Numbered from the stretch's first letter, positions 37,604 through 48,410 are shown. The stretch is 64,000 nt of DNA from Typha latifolia (GCA_019914945.1 CM034099.1:19308704-19372703); one strand, 5' to 3'. Notes: generated by a model from the letters alone, not told the origin. Translations and numbers: made by a program.

Positions 37604-38908
37604 TCACAGCTGATCACATTGAGTTGGAGCGAACGATAGCTTATTGTTCTTCACGTCGTACACTATTCGAAAATTGTGCTGCTGAAAGTTGCCTATAATG
37701 GACAACCCTTGTATAGGAGTCATCAGTAAGCACATCAAACCAATATCGTCTTCGTTCTCAAGAATATAGTTCTGGCGTGGCAAATCCATGTCAGCTCCTT
37801 CGAAGTGGAACACAAGCTTGGGAACTTCCACATACATTGATGACTTCGAGAAGCAAAGATCGAAATCAGTGTCGTTAGTGACGACCGGTAGCTTCATGTA
37901 AGAGATGAAGGCCTTCTTCACTTGTTTATAAGCAACATCCACTAGTTGAGTGAGGGCCGTGCCCGAGTCTATGACCACACCACCATTGAGATTCTTATCC
38001 GCAACAAATGCCGATTTTGGTATCTTTAGCCTCTTCTTCCCCACTGTTATTCCTTCCAGAGGAACGAAGTAAACAGTTGGAACTCTAGGGTTCTGTAAGA
38101 TGGCAGTGGTTTGAACTGGCCCAAGGGTGTGGCTATATTGGTCGGCTAGTGATCCGAGTAGAAGCGAGCTCTTCTTAGATCCATTGTAGTAAGTTAGGCA
38201 ATAGGCAAACTTTGTTATTCCAAGTTGCGATATGAGAGACAGCGGGCCGCGGCCGACGCCGACAAGGCCGGAACCATTGTTGAGGGACCCCGCGTTTAAC
38301 GTTCCGCAACCGAAGCCGAGGTGCGGAATTCTAACCTTCTTGGTAGACCCGAAGGTGAAGGTCTCACTCCCGAAAAGACCTTGCGATGATGTGCCATCCC
38401 CGTAGCTATACTGATAGATGCACTGCTTCTTGCTGCTGCAGCGATATGAATTGTTACCAAAAGCCTGGCATAATTCATTGGAACATGGTAGAGTTGAAAA
38501 GGTGGACGACTTGGAGGGATTGAATAGAGGGGCTGGTTGTTCAATGCATCTAAGGCAGGGGGAGCATTGGGTCCAGATTAGGTCACTGCCGGTGTCTAGA
38601 ATGGCCGAGTAGGGCCGGGGCGGCGTACCAATAGCAAGGTCTATGACGTACTCGAGACCGCCGGACGGGTAGACGAACACATCGGCTCTTGCGATCGAGC
38701 CGGAGTTCGTGGTGGATAGGAATATTGATAGCCATGCCGCCCTCGCTTTGCTGCGGAGAGCTGCACGTTGGACGAGCTCTAGCTTGGTGAATTGGCTGCC
38801 AAAGTCGACATGGGTTAGAGCCAGTTTCATATCCAAGGAGGTGGCGATGGCTGGGGAAATGAGGTGGATTAGAAGCAAGATGAGGATTGGTTGGATCATG
38901 GTGGTCAT
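37604..38908 (-). CDS. nepenthesin-type aspartic protease, copy 2
   Basis: Single exon, 434 residues. A signal peptide (IQPILILLLIHLISPAIA) precedes a propeptide with LTHVDFGSQFTKLELVQR. Catalytic aspartates are D105 (DTGSDLIWTQC) and D314 (DSGTALTQL). The nepenthesin insert cysteines are present, including CSPCLRC and KKQCIYQYSYGD. The C-terminus FAPTQCDQL matches copies 1 and 3. It is the closest intact relative of pseudogene copy 3, with the same length once the insertion there is ignored. There are two in-frame ATGs at 38908 and 38899; the first is taken. A TATA-rich stretch lies at 38974-38992. Confidence 0.93.
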   Translation of the reverse strand: MTTMIQPILILLLIHLISPAIATSLDMKLALTHVDFGSQFTKLELVQRAALRSKARAAWLSIFLSTTNSGSIARADVFVYPSGGLEYVIDLAIGTPPRPYSAILDTGSDLIWTQCSPCLRCIEQPAPLFNPSKSSTFSTLPCSNELCQAFGNNSYRCSSKKQCIYQYSYGDGTSSQGLFGSETFTFGSTKKVRIPHLGFGCGTLNAGSLNNGSGLVGVGRGPLSLISQLGITKFAYCLTYYNGSKKSSLLLGSLADQYSHTLGPVQTTAILQNPRVPTVYFVPLEGITVGKKRLKIPKSAFVADKNLNGGVVIDSGTALTQLVDVAYKQVKKAFISYMKLPVVTNDTDFDLCFSKSSMYVEVPKLVFHFEGADMDLPRQNYILENEDDIGLMCLLMTPIQGLSIIGNFQQHNFRIVYDVKNNKLSFAPTQCDQL

Positions 38909-41100
38909 AAATCGATCTTAATTAGGAGAAATGAGATGGTTTTCTTGCAAGCATGCATATGGGTAATAGGTGCATATATATATTATATATAAGGCGTGAA
39001 TGAGATAGTGGTCCTAGTACTCATATTGAATGGTGGTGTGCTCAATCCTGCAGCACTGAATGCAAAGTAATATACCTCCATGACTAGGATATTCATGTTT
39101 AAATGACCGATTGACATGCCAACTCTCTACTGCAGTTAGAATATAATATAAATAACTGTTTTTTTAACCGTTTAAGTTGTCAAAGTAATTAACAATCAAA
39201 GCAAAAAAATAATCGCATTATTTTCCAGGGGAAAATATTTATGTGTAGTCGAATCCTTTCTCTCTCTCTCTCTCTCTTTTTTTTCCTTTTATCTTTTCTT
39301 AAACAAAAGGCTCATGAACTCTGTTTCATTATAAAATCTGAAACAACCGAATGACGGTTTATGAGGTTATCAATCTTTCTTGGGCAGCCTGCTACAATGA
39401 CTTCCGAACCACCTTATACAACCAAAACAGCAACATGCCATCAGCCTGGAATCACATCCTACACCATTATTATCACTATTACTAACAAACTGCAGAACAA
39501 TTAAACTAGACTACACTAAGCTATTATACACAAATTGCAACCAAAGTTCATCTAGATTAGTGTTCATAAATTTGTTTTAAAACAACTGATTAAGGCAATC
39601 TTTAGCTCTTTAGTCCCATATCAAAAATTTGATAGGGTATATATATATATATGTTATTCTTCCATCTAAGTGCATCAAAATTCTTTGGTAGATTAGCACA
39701 ATAGAAATTATTTGGTATTGGATTGAATTAGTCGAGCTGATTCGAGTGCTCGATATTTAAACGAGTCGATCGAACTAAAATTTTATTAATTTCGAGCCTA
39801 CTCAGCCGGCTTCTCGTTTACACCCCTGACCTAGATTGCATGCGTGATACGAGCATCTATAACTTCCACCAGCAGAGCACTAAACATCAGCAGGTACCCA
39901 CTTTCAAAATGCTGATACTCTTCCACCAAACTCTAGTCATCTATAATACAAAAGAAATATCAAACCTGCATCAAGCCTTCAGCTCAGCTGCTGCTACCGC
40001 CTTCTTGTAATCCGTCCCACTGCAAACGAGCCCAGTAGATAACGTTGAAGTTAATAATGTATAATATATAATTCATTCAAAGACTTCTCACTCTTCTCAC
40101 AGAAGAAATAACTATGTTTCGCTTTACTCAAACAGACCACACAAATACAACTAGTTAAAATTCTCCACACAAACGGTTCCTTTCAGTTAGTTGATCATCG
40201 ATCTCATGTTTGAAAGTAAACATTCTATTAGAAAGAAATAGAGAGGCTGCGTGCGGACGAGCGTAATGCTCCCCTCATCACTCCACTACCAGGTCAGTGA
40301 GTGGTGGAGCGGCTCCACCAGCAACAGGGGATTAATAGAATTTCTGCAATCAGGGTAGGTACTTGGCACGATGTGATTGGATGCCATATGCCTAAATCAA
40401 TTAAAGGTTACTACGATTTTACTTTCACTTTATACGTGATTTGGCAAGAAAAAGGATTGGGGCGGAATTAGAATATTTAGCCTGGTCTTATCTATTCTTA
40501 TGAGTAATACTTCTTCTACCGGGAAAATAATGCATGAGAATTAAGATTAAGTACGTAAGACATTAATTATTATCAATGAAGTTGACATCTCACTGGCTAA
40601 TCATCCCGTGTCCAAGAATCCTATTCGGGTCGTCTCCTTGTGATCATGTGATCCGTTCGTTGACCGTGATTGGCTTCAAGCATAGTGGCTTTCATGCTTT
40701 ATTTGGTTAATTTATTCAGCGGCAATCCCGAACAAACCTTTATGGCTTTATGATTAAGCGATCGATTTCCAAAGGTTATCGGACATCATCTTATCTAATC
40801 TTCAAATAATCTACTTCATTTTAATATATATAGCCAAAAGCTAGCTAGCTCACCTTGCATCCCTCTCCTACAAACATGGAGGAATAATTCAATCTTTCCT
40901 CTATAGAAACTAATCTACATCTTTTCGATAGTGCATAAATTTTGCGGTAAAAGATTTCACAAGCAAAATAACCTTGATAATATTTATATATTTCCTTATT
41001 TAGTTAAGGCACAGGCTTAACAATATCCATGGGCATATATCTAGAGATACATATATAGATCAAGCTACGTACATTATTCCATCATCCGAGCTCATCGGAG
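38909..41100. other. intergenic spacer in protease array (copies 2-3)
   Basis: About 2.2 kb. 39010-39120 and 40186-40300 match the upstream flank of copy 3 (44015-44140 and 44500-44600), and 40450-40870 matches the 3' flank of copy 2. The piece between about 39130 and 40150 has no counterpart upstream of copy 3, so it is either inserted here or deleted there. Its 39720-39830 part ends CTCGTTTACACCCCTGA, like one end of a hAT element, without a partner end. Confidence 0.6.
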
Positions 41101-41699
41101 TCACAGCTGATCACATTGAACCGGTGCGAACGAAAATTTGTTGTTCTCCACGTCATACACTATTTGGAAATTGTGCTGCTGTATGTTGCCTATAATGTTC
41201 AAACCTGTGGACGGTAACATTGCTAAGCACATCATATGATCGTCCTCAAAAATATAGTTCTGGCGTGGCAAATCCATGTCAGCTCCTTCGAAGTGGAACA
41301 CAAAGTTGGGAACTTCTACGTGCGCCGGCGATGACTTCGAGAAGCAAAGATCAATATCACTGAAGTTAGTGAGGACTGGTAGCTTCATGTAAGAGATGAA
41401 GGCCTTCTTCACTTTCTTGTAAGCAACATCCGCTAGTTGAGTGAGGGATGTGCCCGAGTCTATGATCACCCCACCATTGAGATTCTTATCCACAATAAAT
41501 GCGGATTTTGGTATGTTTAGCCTCTTCTTCCCTACTGTTATTCCAGTTAGAGGAACGTAGTAATATCCTGAAGGGTACCGTAAGAGGGTAGTTGTTTGAA
41601 CTGGCCCAAGAGTGTGGCTATATATGTCGGCTAGTGATCCGAGTAGAAGAGAGCTCCTCTTGGTTCCAGTGAAGTAAGTTAGGCAATAGGCAAACTTTG

Positions 41700-42463
41700 T
41701 GTTGTGCAAATCTACCAAATGGGTGAAGATAGTGGAAGCAAGAACTTCTTCACCCCCAAATATCACAAATTTGGGAATAGTGAAAGAGAACATAATGCAA
41801 AGCTTTCTAAACTTCAATAAGAATGTTAATAGTGATAGAAAAGCCCTAAGCAACTTCTAATCACGGATTAACACCCTAATATATGCAAACACCAAGCAAG
41901 ACAACAATGGAGATAAAAGAGAGAGAGAGAGAGACAAGATTTACGTGGTTCGGCAATGTGCCTACGTCCACGGGCGGAGCAATCTTCTTTACTATGCAAA
42001 TCCCTCACTTACAAAGAGTTTAGAACTCCAATCACTCTCAATACAATGGTGGCTCAACCCTCATTAATGTTCTTCCAACTACTTGCCCTAAAAAAATCCC
42101 CTTTAGTATTTATAGTCAGATGTTTTTTAGTGTCGCGTTCGAACGCCCTCGGGGCGCGTTCGAACGCACCCAATGTAAACCCAGCAAAACTCAAGGGGCG
42201 TTCGAACGCGGGAGGGGGCCGTTCGAACGCCTGCAGAAACAACTGCTCTCGGGTTGGCTCACGTTCGAACGCGGGTGGGGCCGTTCGAACGCCTGCAGAA
42301 AGTCTGCTCTCGGGTTGGCTCGCGTTCGAACGCGGCTGGGGCCGTTCGAACGCCTGCTTCACAGACTGCTCTCTGTTTGAGCCCGCGTTCGAACGCGCGG
42401 CACAGAAATGCTGAAACATGCTGAATTTTTTGCTGAAACTGAATTTGAGTCAATTTTTTAACA
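41700..42463 (-). mobile_element. solo LTR inserted in protease copy 3
   Basis: 764 bp beginning TGTTGTGC and ending TTAACA on the plus strand (TG...CA on either strand). It is flanked by a perfect 5 bp target duplication, CTTTG, at 41695-41699 and 42464-42468. No internal retrotransposon genes or second LTR adjoin, so it is a solo LTR. A TATAAATA-type box at about 42107-42114 on the minus strand, after the palindrome array, suggests that LTR transcription runs on the minus strand, the same direction as the host gene. A matching copy lies at 43263-44014. The segment 41940-41978 contains TTACGTGGTTCGGCAATGTG, conserved in both copies. Confidence 0.92.
42130..42400. repeat. array of CGTTCGAACG palindromes in LTR copy 1
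   Basis: About nine copies of the 10 bp palindrome CGTTCGAACG, mostly in pairs spaced by GC-rich linkers. They include about three tandem units of roughly 60 bp that end GCCTGCAGAAA or similar and contain CTCTCGGGTTGGCTC. GC content is far above the surroundings. The array lies upstream of the inferred LTR TATA box, so in U3. Confidence 0.92.
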
Positions 42464-43262
42464 CTTTGTTATTCCAAGTTGCGATATGAGAGACAGCGGG
42501 TTAAGTTCGAAGCCGACGATGCCAGAACCATTGTTGAGGGACCCCGTATTTAACGTTCCGCAGCCGAAGCCGACATGCGGAATTCTAACCTTGTTTGTAG
42601 ACCCAAAGGTGAAGGTCTCGCTCCCAAATACACCTCGCGAAGATGTAGCATCGCCGTAAGTGTAGTGATAGATGCACTAATTTTTGTGCCAACAGTAATA
42701 AGAAGTATTACCAAAATCCTGGCATAGTTCATTGGAACAGGGCAGCGCTGAAAAAGTTGACGACTTGGAAGGGTCAAATAGAGGGGCTGGTTGTGTAAGG
42801 CATCTTCGGCAGGGGGCGCATTGGGTCCAGATTAGGCCACTGTCGGTGTCTAAAATTGCTGAGAAGGGCCGGGGCGGCGTGCCGATGGCGAGATCCATTA
42901 CGTACTCGCCGCCGGAGAACTGGGCAGCTTCGGACGGGTAGACGTACACATCGGCTTTTCTGGTTGAGTCGGAGTTAGTGGTAGATAGGGATGATAACCA
43001 TGCTGCCCTCGTTTTGCTTCGGTGAGCTGCACGTTGGATGAGCTCTAGCTTAGTGTATTGGCCGCCAAAGTTGACATGGGTTAGATCCAGTTTAATATCC
43101 AGGGAGGTGGAGATGACTGGGGAAACGAGATGGATTAGAAGCAAGATAAGGATTGGTTGGATCATGGTGGTCATAAATCGATCTTAATTAAAAGAAACGA
43201 GATGGTTTTCTTACAAGCACGCTCATGTACTTGGGTGTCTATATAAGGGGTGGAGGTCCTAG

Positions 43263-44014
43263 TGTTAAAAATTGGCTCAAATTCAGTTTCAGCAAAAATT
43301 CAGCATGTTTCAGCATTTCTGTGCCGCGCGTTCGAACGCGGGCTCAGACAGAGAGCAGTCTGTGAAGCAGGCGTTCAAATGACCCCAGCCGCGTTCGAAC
43401 GCGAGCCAACCCGAGAGTAGACTTTCTGCGAGCGTTCGAACGGCCCCAGCCGTGTTCGAACGCGAGCCAACCCGAGAACAGCTGTTTCTGCAGGCGTTCG
43501 AACGGACCCCTCTCGCGTTCGAACGCCCCTTGAGTTTTGCTGGGTTTACATTGGGCGCGTTCGAACGCGACACGGAAAAACCCAAGCTCTGAACCTGACT
43601 ATACATACTAAAGAGGTTTCTTTTAGGGCTGGTTGGTTGGAAGAACATTAATGAGGGTTGAGCCACCATTGTATTGAGAGTGATTGGAGTTCTTAAACTC
43701 TTTGTAAGTGAGGGATTTGCATAGTAAAGAAGATTGCTCCGTCCGTGGACGTAGGCACATCGTCGAACCACGTAAATCTTGTCTCTCTCTCTCTCTTTTG
43801 TTTCTATTGTTGTCTTGCTTGGTGTTTGCATATATTAGGGTGTTAATCCGTGATTAGAAGTTGCTTAGGGCTTTTCTATCACTATTAACATTTTTATTGA
43901 AGTTTAGAAAGCTTTGCATTGTGTTCTCTTTCACTATTCCCAAATTTGTGATATTTAGGGGTGAAGAAGATTTTGCTTCCTCTTCCTTCACCCATTTGGT
44001 AGATTTGCACAACA
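43263..44014 (+). mobile_element. solo LTR upstream of protease copy 3, opposite orientation
   Basis: 752 bp, the same family as 41700-42463 but inverted. It begins TGTTAAAAATTGGC and ends TTGCACAACA. It is flanked by a perfect 5 bp target duplication, CCTAG, at 43258-43262 and 44015-44019. The unduplicated site (GGTCCTAG) is preserved upstream of copy 2, which confirms the insertion. It sits about 16 bp upstream of the TATA box of copy 3 (43240-43247). The LTR TATA position here reads CTATACATAC, weaker than in the other copy. Confidence 0.92.
43330..43570. repeat. array of CGTTCGAACG palindromes in LTR copy 2
   Basis: The same palindrome array as in the other LTR, with about seven clear TTCGAA-centred copies and at least one decayed copy (GCGTTCAAATGAC near 43372). 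Unit number and spacing differ from copy 1, so the array changes by unit gain or loss and point mutation. Confidence 0.9.
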
Positions 44015-44019
44015 CCTAG

Positions 44020-46068
44020 CAGTCTTATGTGAGAGTTGCTGCATTTTTAAGAGGCATAGCTATCATGCACTGTTGAATGCAAATACCTGCATGACTAGGA
44101 TAATCGTGCATGTTAATTCAATCGCCCGATTGACATGCCCAATGCGCCATCTTTACTACCATCTCCATCTCTTTGTTCCTTTTGTTACTTCCGCTTTATT
44201 GATTTAGTGCTAGTGCCTGCTGCATTATTGCTGGTTGGTGTGATGTGAGCATCATCCAAGGGGAAGGAGTTTGAATGGAGCACCATACCAGGTGCATATT
44301 TGTTACCTTATCTCAGTAGGTTGATCCGTGTTTGTTGCATATATACCTCAAACGGGCCTATGGAAAGAATACTTCTATCCTATTTGTAAGGCATATCAGA
44401 CAACCCCAGATGAGTGAATTAAATGGAGTACTGTCAGATTTTCAAGTGCACCTAAAAGGAGTTCACATCTGACACAGAACTGACCGCAGAATCTTTGTCA
44501 GTTCTTTTCAGTTGATCAATCTCATGTCGGAATGTGGAAATTCTGTTATAAATAGAGGTTAAGTGCGGCGAGTGTAATGCTCCGCTCATCAATCCACTTC
44601 CTTACTAAAATTATAATGCCACAATAATAATAATAATAATAATAATAAATTTAAATAATCAGTATTAGCGGCAAGTTTGTAAATACCACTGAAATATATA
44701 AAAGCCAAAGAACAGTTATGCTGGCATTTTAGCGCTTGCCACTAAATATTTATCGATATTTTAAGAAATATCACTCGTTATTCAGTCGGCATTTGTGAAA
44801 ATATCTCTGATTTTTACCAGTAAATGTGTAAAAGTCAACACGAACATTAATTTGATAAATATTATTAAATATTTATTACAAATTGTGGAAATGCTACATT
44901 TTGTGAGAATGTCATTATATAACGTCAAGTACAACAGATGGAATCTACTTAAACAAATACAAGGTGCATATTACAAGAACCCAATCCTCAATTTTCAATA
45001 GCTAGCAAATTCAAGATGCATAGCATGGCACCATTTAGGAGATTTGGATGTAGCTGAGCAGGCTGTGGGCTCTGGAATATTGGATGCAGCTTCAGAGAGT
45101 AGTGCTTTGGTAGAAGACAGTGCACAGTACCATCATAAAACTCTTTCTGTTTAACTATCCCAATTGTGTCGAGTAATCATAGAATGTAGTGGAGCAAAAA
45201 GCAGCAGGATGATAGAGTTACAACACATTAGATCACTAGAAGGTGTATAGATTATTTGTGAAGAAAAATCTGAAAGCTCTCGTGGAATGGATCATATAGG
45301 TGAAGGTGAAAAGAGAATAGTTAATGAAGTTGGATTAGGTGGCATGCCCTTCTTTGTGGGTTCTTTGTGGGTGGAGATTTACTTGATCCTGCTGCAGCTA
45401 CCTCGTATATGTGATGGATTCAAATCAAAACCTTCTTCCCTTCAATATAAAATCAATTAATCTATAATCTGAATAAATTTGTTTATAACCTAAACAAATT
45501 TATATAAATGTGAATAACAAATAAATTGTGTTTGTGTTTAGAAATTCTGATACATTTAATAAATGGATAGTGTTCTTATTTGTATTATTATAATCTGAAC
45601 CCAATTAAATTGACTTGATTACCACCCCTAAATATAGGTCTGTCATATGATGTTTGTTAGCTGGTTCTTATCCATAGAATCTTCATCCATATCTTTCTCT
45701 TTCATAAGTAATCGTTTAACAATTTGATAGTTTATTGTTCTTTGATAAATACGTGAAATTTGTTACTTACGTAAACAATGGATATCTAATGACACTCCTA
45801 AATTTACTCGCACAGATTGCCCCGCACAATCTACACGAGAAAGCAAACTAATTTAAACGTAGAGGTCACTCTGAATCAAAAGCACAATAGGCAGCTCTAT
45901 AAAGCCTTCCTCCGAGCATTAGGCCCAACTAGATTGAGCCCAACTACTTGTTCGAGCCCAAGTAGTTCTATTATTCATAGAATTAAATTAAATAATAGAA
46001 TACCACAATGATCTTCAATAATATTAATCAAGAATATAACAAACTACGACTATAATAATCTGCAACTC
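44020..46068. other. intergenic region between protease copies 3 and 4
   Basis: About 2 kb. 44020-44600 is the duplicated upstream flank shared with copy 2. 44622-44648 is an AAT microsatellite. 44650-44830 has degenerate, partly inverted phrases such as GCGGCAAGTTTGTAAATACC and CGGCATTTGTGAAAATATC, reminiscent of old TIR-element subrepeats. 45430-45630 ends GATTACCACCCCTAAA, like a hAT end without a partner. No exon is seen. Confidence 0.5.
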
Positions 46069-47367
46069 TCACATTTGATCACACTGAGCCGGAACAAATG
46101 ACAACATATCGTTCTCCAGATCATAGAGTATCTGCATATTTTGCTGCTGGAAATTGCCAATTATAGATCCACCAGTGGTCCCTTGGATAGCCAAGCACAA
46201 GAAGCCACTGCTACTATCTATGGCCATATAGTTCACCTGTGGCAGCTCCATATCCGCCCCTTCAAAGTGGAACACGAGCTTGGGCAATCCGAGCGTCACT
46301 AAAGGAGGTGAAGGCAACTGGAAGCAAAGGTCTAAGCCAATGCCAGTATCGTTCGTCACTGGTAACTTCACCTGACACATAAATGCCTCTTTCACTAGGC
46401 CGTAAGCCACTTCTTCCAAGTAAGTGATGGAGGTACCCGAGTCTATGATTACCCCTCCTGTGCCATCCTCGTTCAAAGCGAACGTCGAGGTTGGTATTGG
46501 TAGCCTCGTCTTGCCTACCGTTATGCCGATTAAAGAGATGAAGTAAAGAGATGGGCGAGATGGGTTGATGAGGAGGGGAGTTTGCTGAACTTGGCCAATG
46601 TTTGTGTTACTCAAATTTGCTAGTGAGCCAAATAAAAGTGAGCTACTCTTGGATTCCAGAAAGTTGGTGAGGCAATAGGAGAACTTTTTTTGGCCGAGTT
46701 GGTTGATCAAAGACAAGGGCCCACGCCCGAACCCAACCATGCCGGAACTATTGGCTAGAGACCCCTCATTCATATTCCCACAACCGAAAGCAATGTGGGG
46801 GATTGAGACTTTCTCACTACTTCCAAATGTAAATGTCTCTGTGGCGAGAACACCTGCAGTGGATGCAAAATCGCCATAGCCATAGAAGTAAACACACAAG
46901 TTTCGGAGACAAAGAGGTGAGGGAAGAGCCTGGCATTGGGTAGTCGAACAGGAGAGCGATGAGAAAGTGGATGATTTGAGGGGTTCAAAGATGGGAGTGG
47001 GTTGCTCGACGCATAGGATGCATGGGGTGCATTGGGTCCAGATGAGGTCGCTGCCAGTGTCGAGGATGGCCGAGAATGGCCGAGGCGGCGTGCCGATGGA
47101 TAGGTACATGAGGAACTCACCTTCCCCCGGGTGGACTGTTACGTGCGCCTCCGTGATCGAGTTGTGCGTTGCGGCGGTCGACGCCGTCGCCTTCGATAGC
47201 AGCATCGCCGCCCTGGCCTTGCTTCGCAGGACGGCGCGTTGGAGTAGCTCGAGCTTGGTGTAGCACCCAGAAGAGTCGACGTGGGTGAGATCGGCGCGGT
47301 AAGCGATGCGGGTGGAGATGGTCGGAGAAGCAAGGGAGATGAGGAGCAAAAGTAGGAGTTTTGCCAT
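46069..47367 (-). CDS. nepenthesin-type aspartic protease, copy 4
   Basis: Single exon, 432 residues. A signal peptide (KLLLLLLISLASPTIS) is followed by a propeptide containing DLTHVDSSGCYTKLELLQR. Catalytic aspartates are D103 (DTGSDLIWTQC) and D309 (DSGTSITYL). Insert cysteines are CTPCILC and CVYFYGYGD, and the C-terminus is FVPAQCDQM. The open frame extends up to 47517 but reads through sequence unlike a leader; the ATG at 47367 directly precedes the signal peptide and is chosen. It is more diverged than copies 2 and 3, so it split off earlier. Its substrate is unknown. Confidence 0.93.
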   Translation of the reverse strand: MAKLLLLLLISLASPTISTRIAYRADLTHVDSSGCYTKLELLQRAVLRSKARAAMLLSKATASTAATHNSITEAHVTVHPGEGEFLMYLSIGTPPRPFSAILDTGSDLIWTQCTPCILCVEQPTPIFEPLKSSTFSSLSCSTTQCQALPSPLCLRNLCVYFYGYGDFASTAGVLATETFTFGSSEKVSIPHIAFGCGNMNEGSLANSSGMVGFGRGPLSLINQLGQKKFSYCLTNFLESKSSSLLFGSLANLSNTNIGQVQQTPLLINPSRPSLYFISLIGITVGKTRLPIPTSTFALNEDGTGGVIIDSGTSITYLEEVAYGLVKEAFMCQVKLPVTNDTGIGLDLCFQLPSPPLVTLGLPKLVFHFEGADMELPQVNYMAIDSSSGFLCLAIQGTTGGSIIGNFQQQNMQILYDLENDMLSFVPAQCDQM

Positions 47368-48410
47368 TTGTGGTAGATAGCTAGCTAGTTCAGAGAGAGT
47401 GATAGAGAGAAAGAGACAGTGAGCCAGTGAGTGATATAGTGGGTGAGTGAGGTGATCTAATCCTTTGCCTAAATTTGCATGCATGTGCATGATGCGAAAG
47501 ATGCTATCCTTGAGCATTTACATATTTAGAGTTTGGGATTGCGTGTAGAGTACACTAATGATGTTTGACTTCGGATGTGGCTCATGTTCTTCCATGTGAT
47601 TGAAGCCTGCGAGCACTTGTGAACTATGTTGTTCACGATCTATTTTGGTCAAACAACTTAATCTAAGAACACATAGAGATCGGAGATACTGACGCATTTA
47701 TTTCCCCAAGCTGGCAACTTTGATGTCCAACGCCTGGATATTTTGGAATGACTTAGTTAATCCGCCTTGTTTTTTTTTAATCTTACGTGGCCAATATTTA
47801 ATGGAGATGGAACCATCTTTTAAACGTAGATCCAAGATCTCGGCTCCTGAATCGTGCAGCATAGAAGTATTTTTATATTACTGCATCAGAATCTTCGGAT
47901 CATTGACCAATTAAAGGCCAGTTGGAATACTTGGCAGCACTTATTTGGTTGTCAAATCATCTAATAATTAAAATAAAAGGTCAGATTAAAAATAAATGAT
48001 AGTCAATTTTCTAGTGTGAAACTATTCCATTTCAGAAGACGGTTGAATTCTCTCTCTATATATTTTTTAACTGGTTCAATTAGGTATTATTAATGCTATA
48101 AATATTACCAATGACTGATTTGATATCTGTTCAATTGATTAGTTTTACTTTTGAAGATAAATAATCGAAAGCTTAACACATTCAACAAGAAAGATGCTTC
48201 TATGACTTCGGGCCCACATCTTTTAACATCGATCTTGGGCCCTACTATGTCTTTGCTACTGTGCATTGCAAAAGCCCACTAAATCAACAAAAGAAAAGAA
48301 GAAGAAAATAAATAAATAAATAAATAAGTGGGAATATCGGGCAGTAACGGTTTAAATGGACACGATCCGAACCCGCTTTCGAAAAGTCCGCCAGCAAAGT
48401 CCGGTCGTTT
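47368..48410. other. intergenic region before VPS26
   Basis: About 1 kb between divergent protease copy 4 and VPS26. GGGCCC/GGGCCCA and AGCCCA motifs at about 48210-48280 resemble plant site II promoter elements and fit the constitutive VPS26 promoter. No exon is seen. Confidence 0.5.

Larger units (their letters stand above)
41101..43174 (-). pseudogene. nepenthesin-type aspartic protease, copy 3, broken
   Basis: The reading frame runs 43174 to 42464, is interrupted by a solo LTR (42463-41700), and resumes at 41694 to the stop at 41101. The two parts add up to 1305 nt, the same as copy 2, so no frameshift exists. Three lesions are visible. First, an in-frame TAG at 42677-42679, where copy 2 has a Gln codon (KKQCIY). 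Second, the first catalytic motif at 42839-42850 reads DTDSG instead of DTGSD. Third, the 764 bp LTR splits the KFAYC segment. The GRGPLSL loop has also become ELNPLSL. The C-terminal half, including DSGTSLTQL, is otherwise intact. It cannot encode a full protease. Confidence 0.92.

Noticed and set aside
39720..39830. Possible hAT element end (CTCGTTTACACCCCTGA)
   Set aside because: Only one end is visible, with no matching start or target duplication, so it is kept only as a fragment note.
42054..42419. Open frames with repeated FERxx/RSNA phrases within the solo LTRs
   Set aside because: The repeats come from translating the TTCGAA palindrome array in several frames; they are not a protein.
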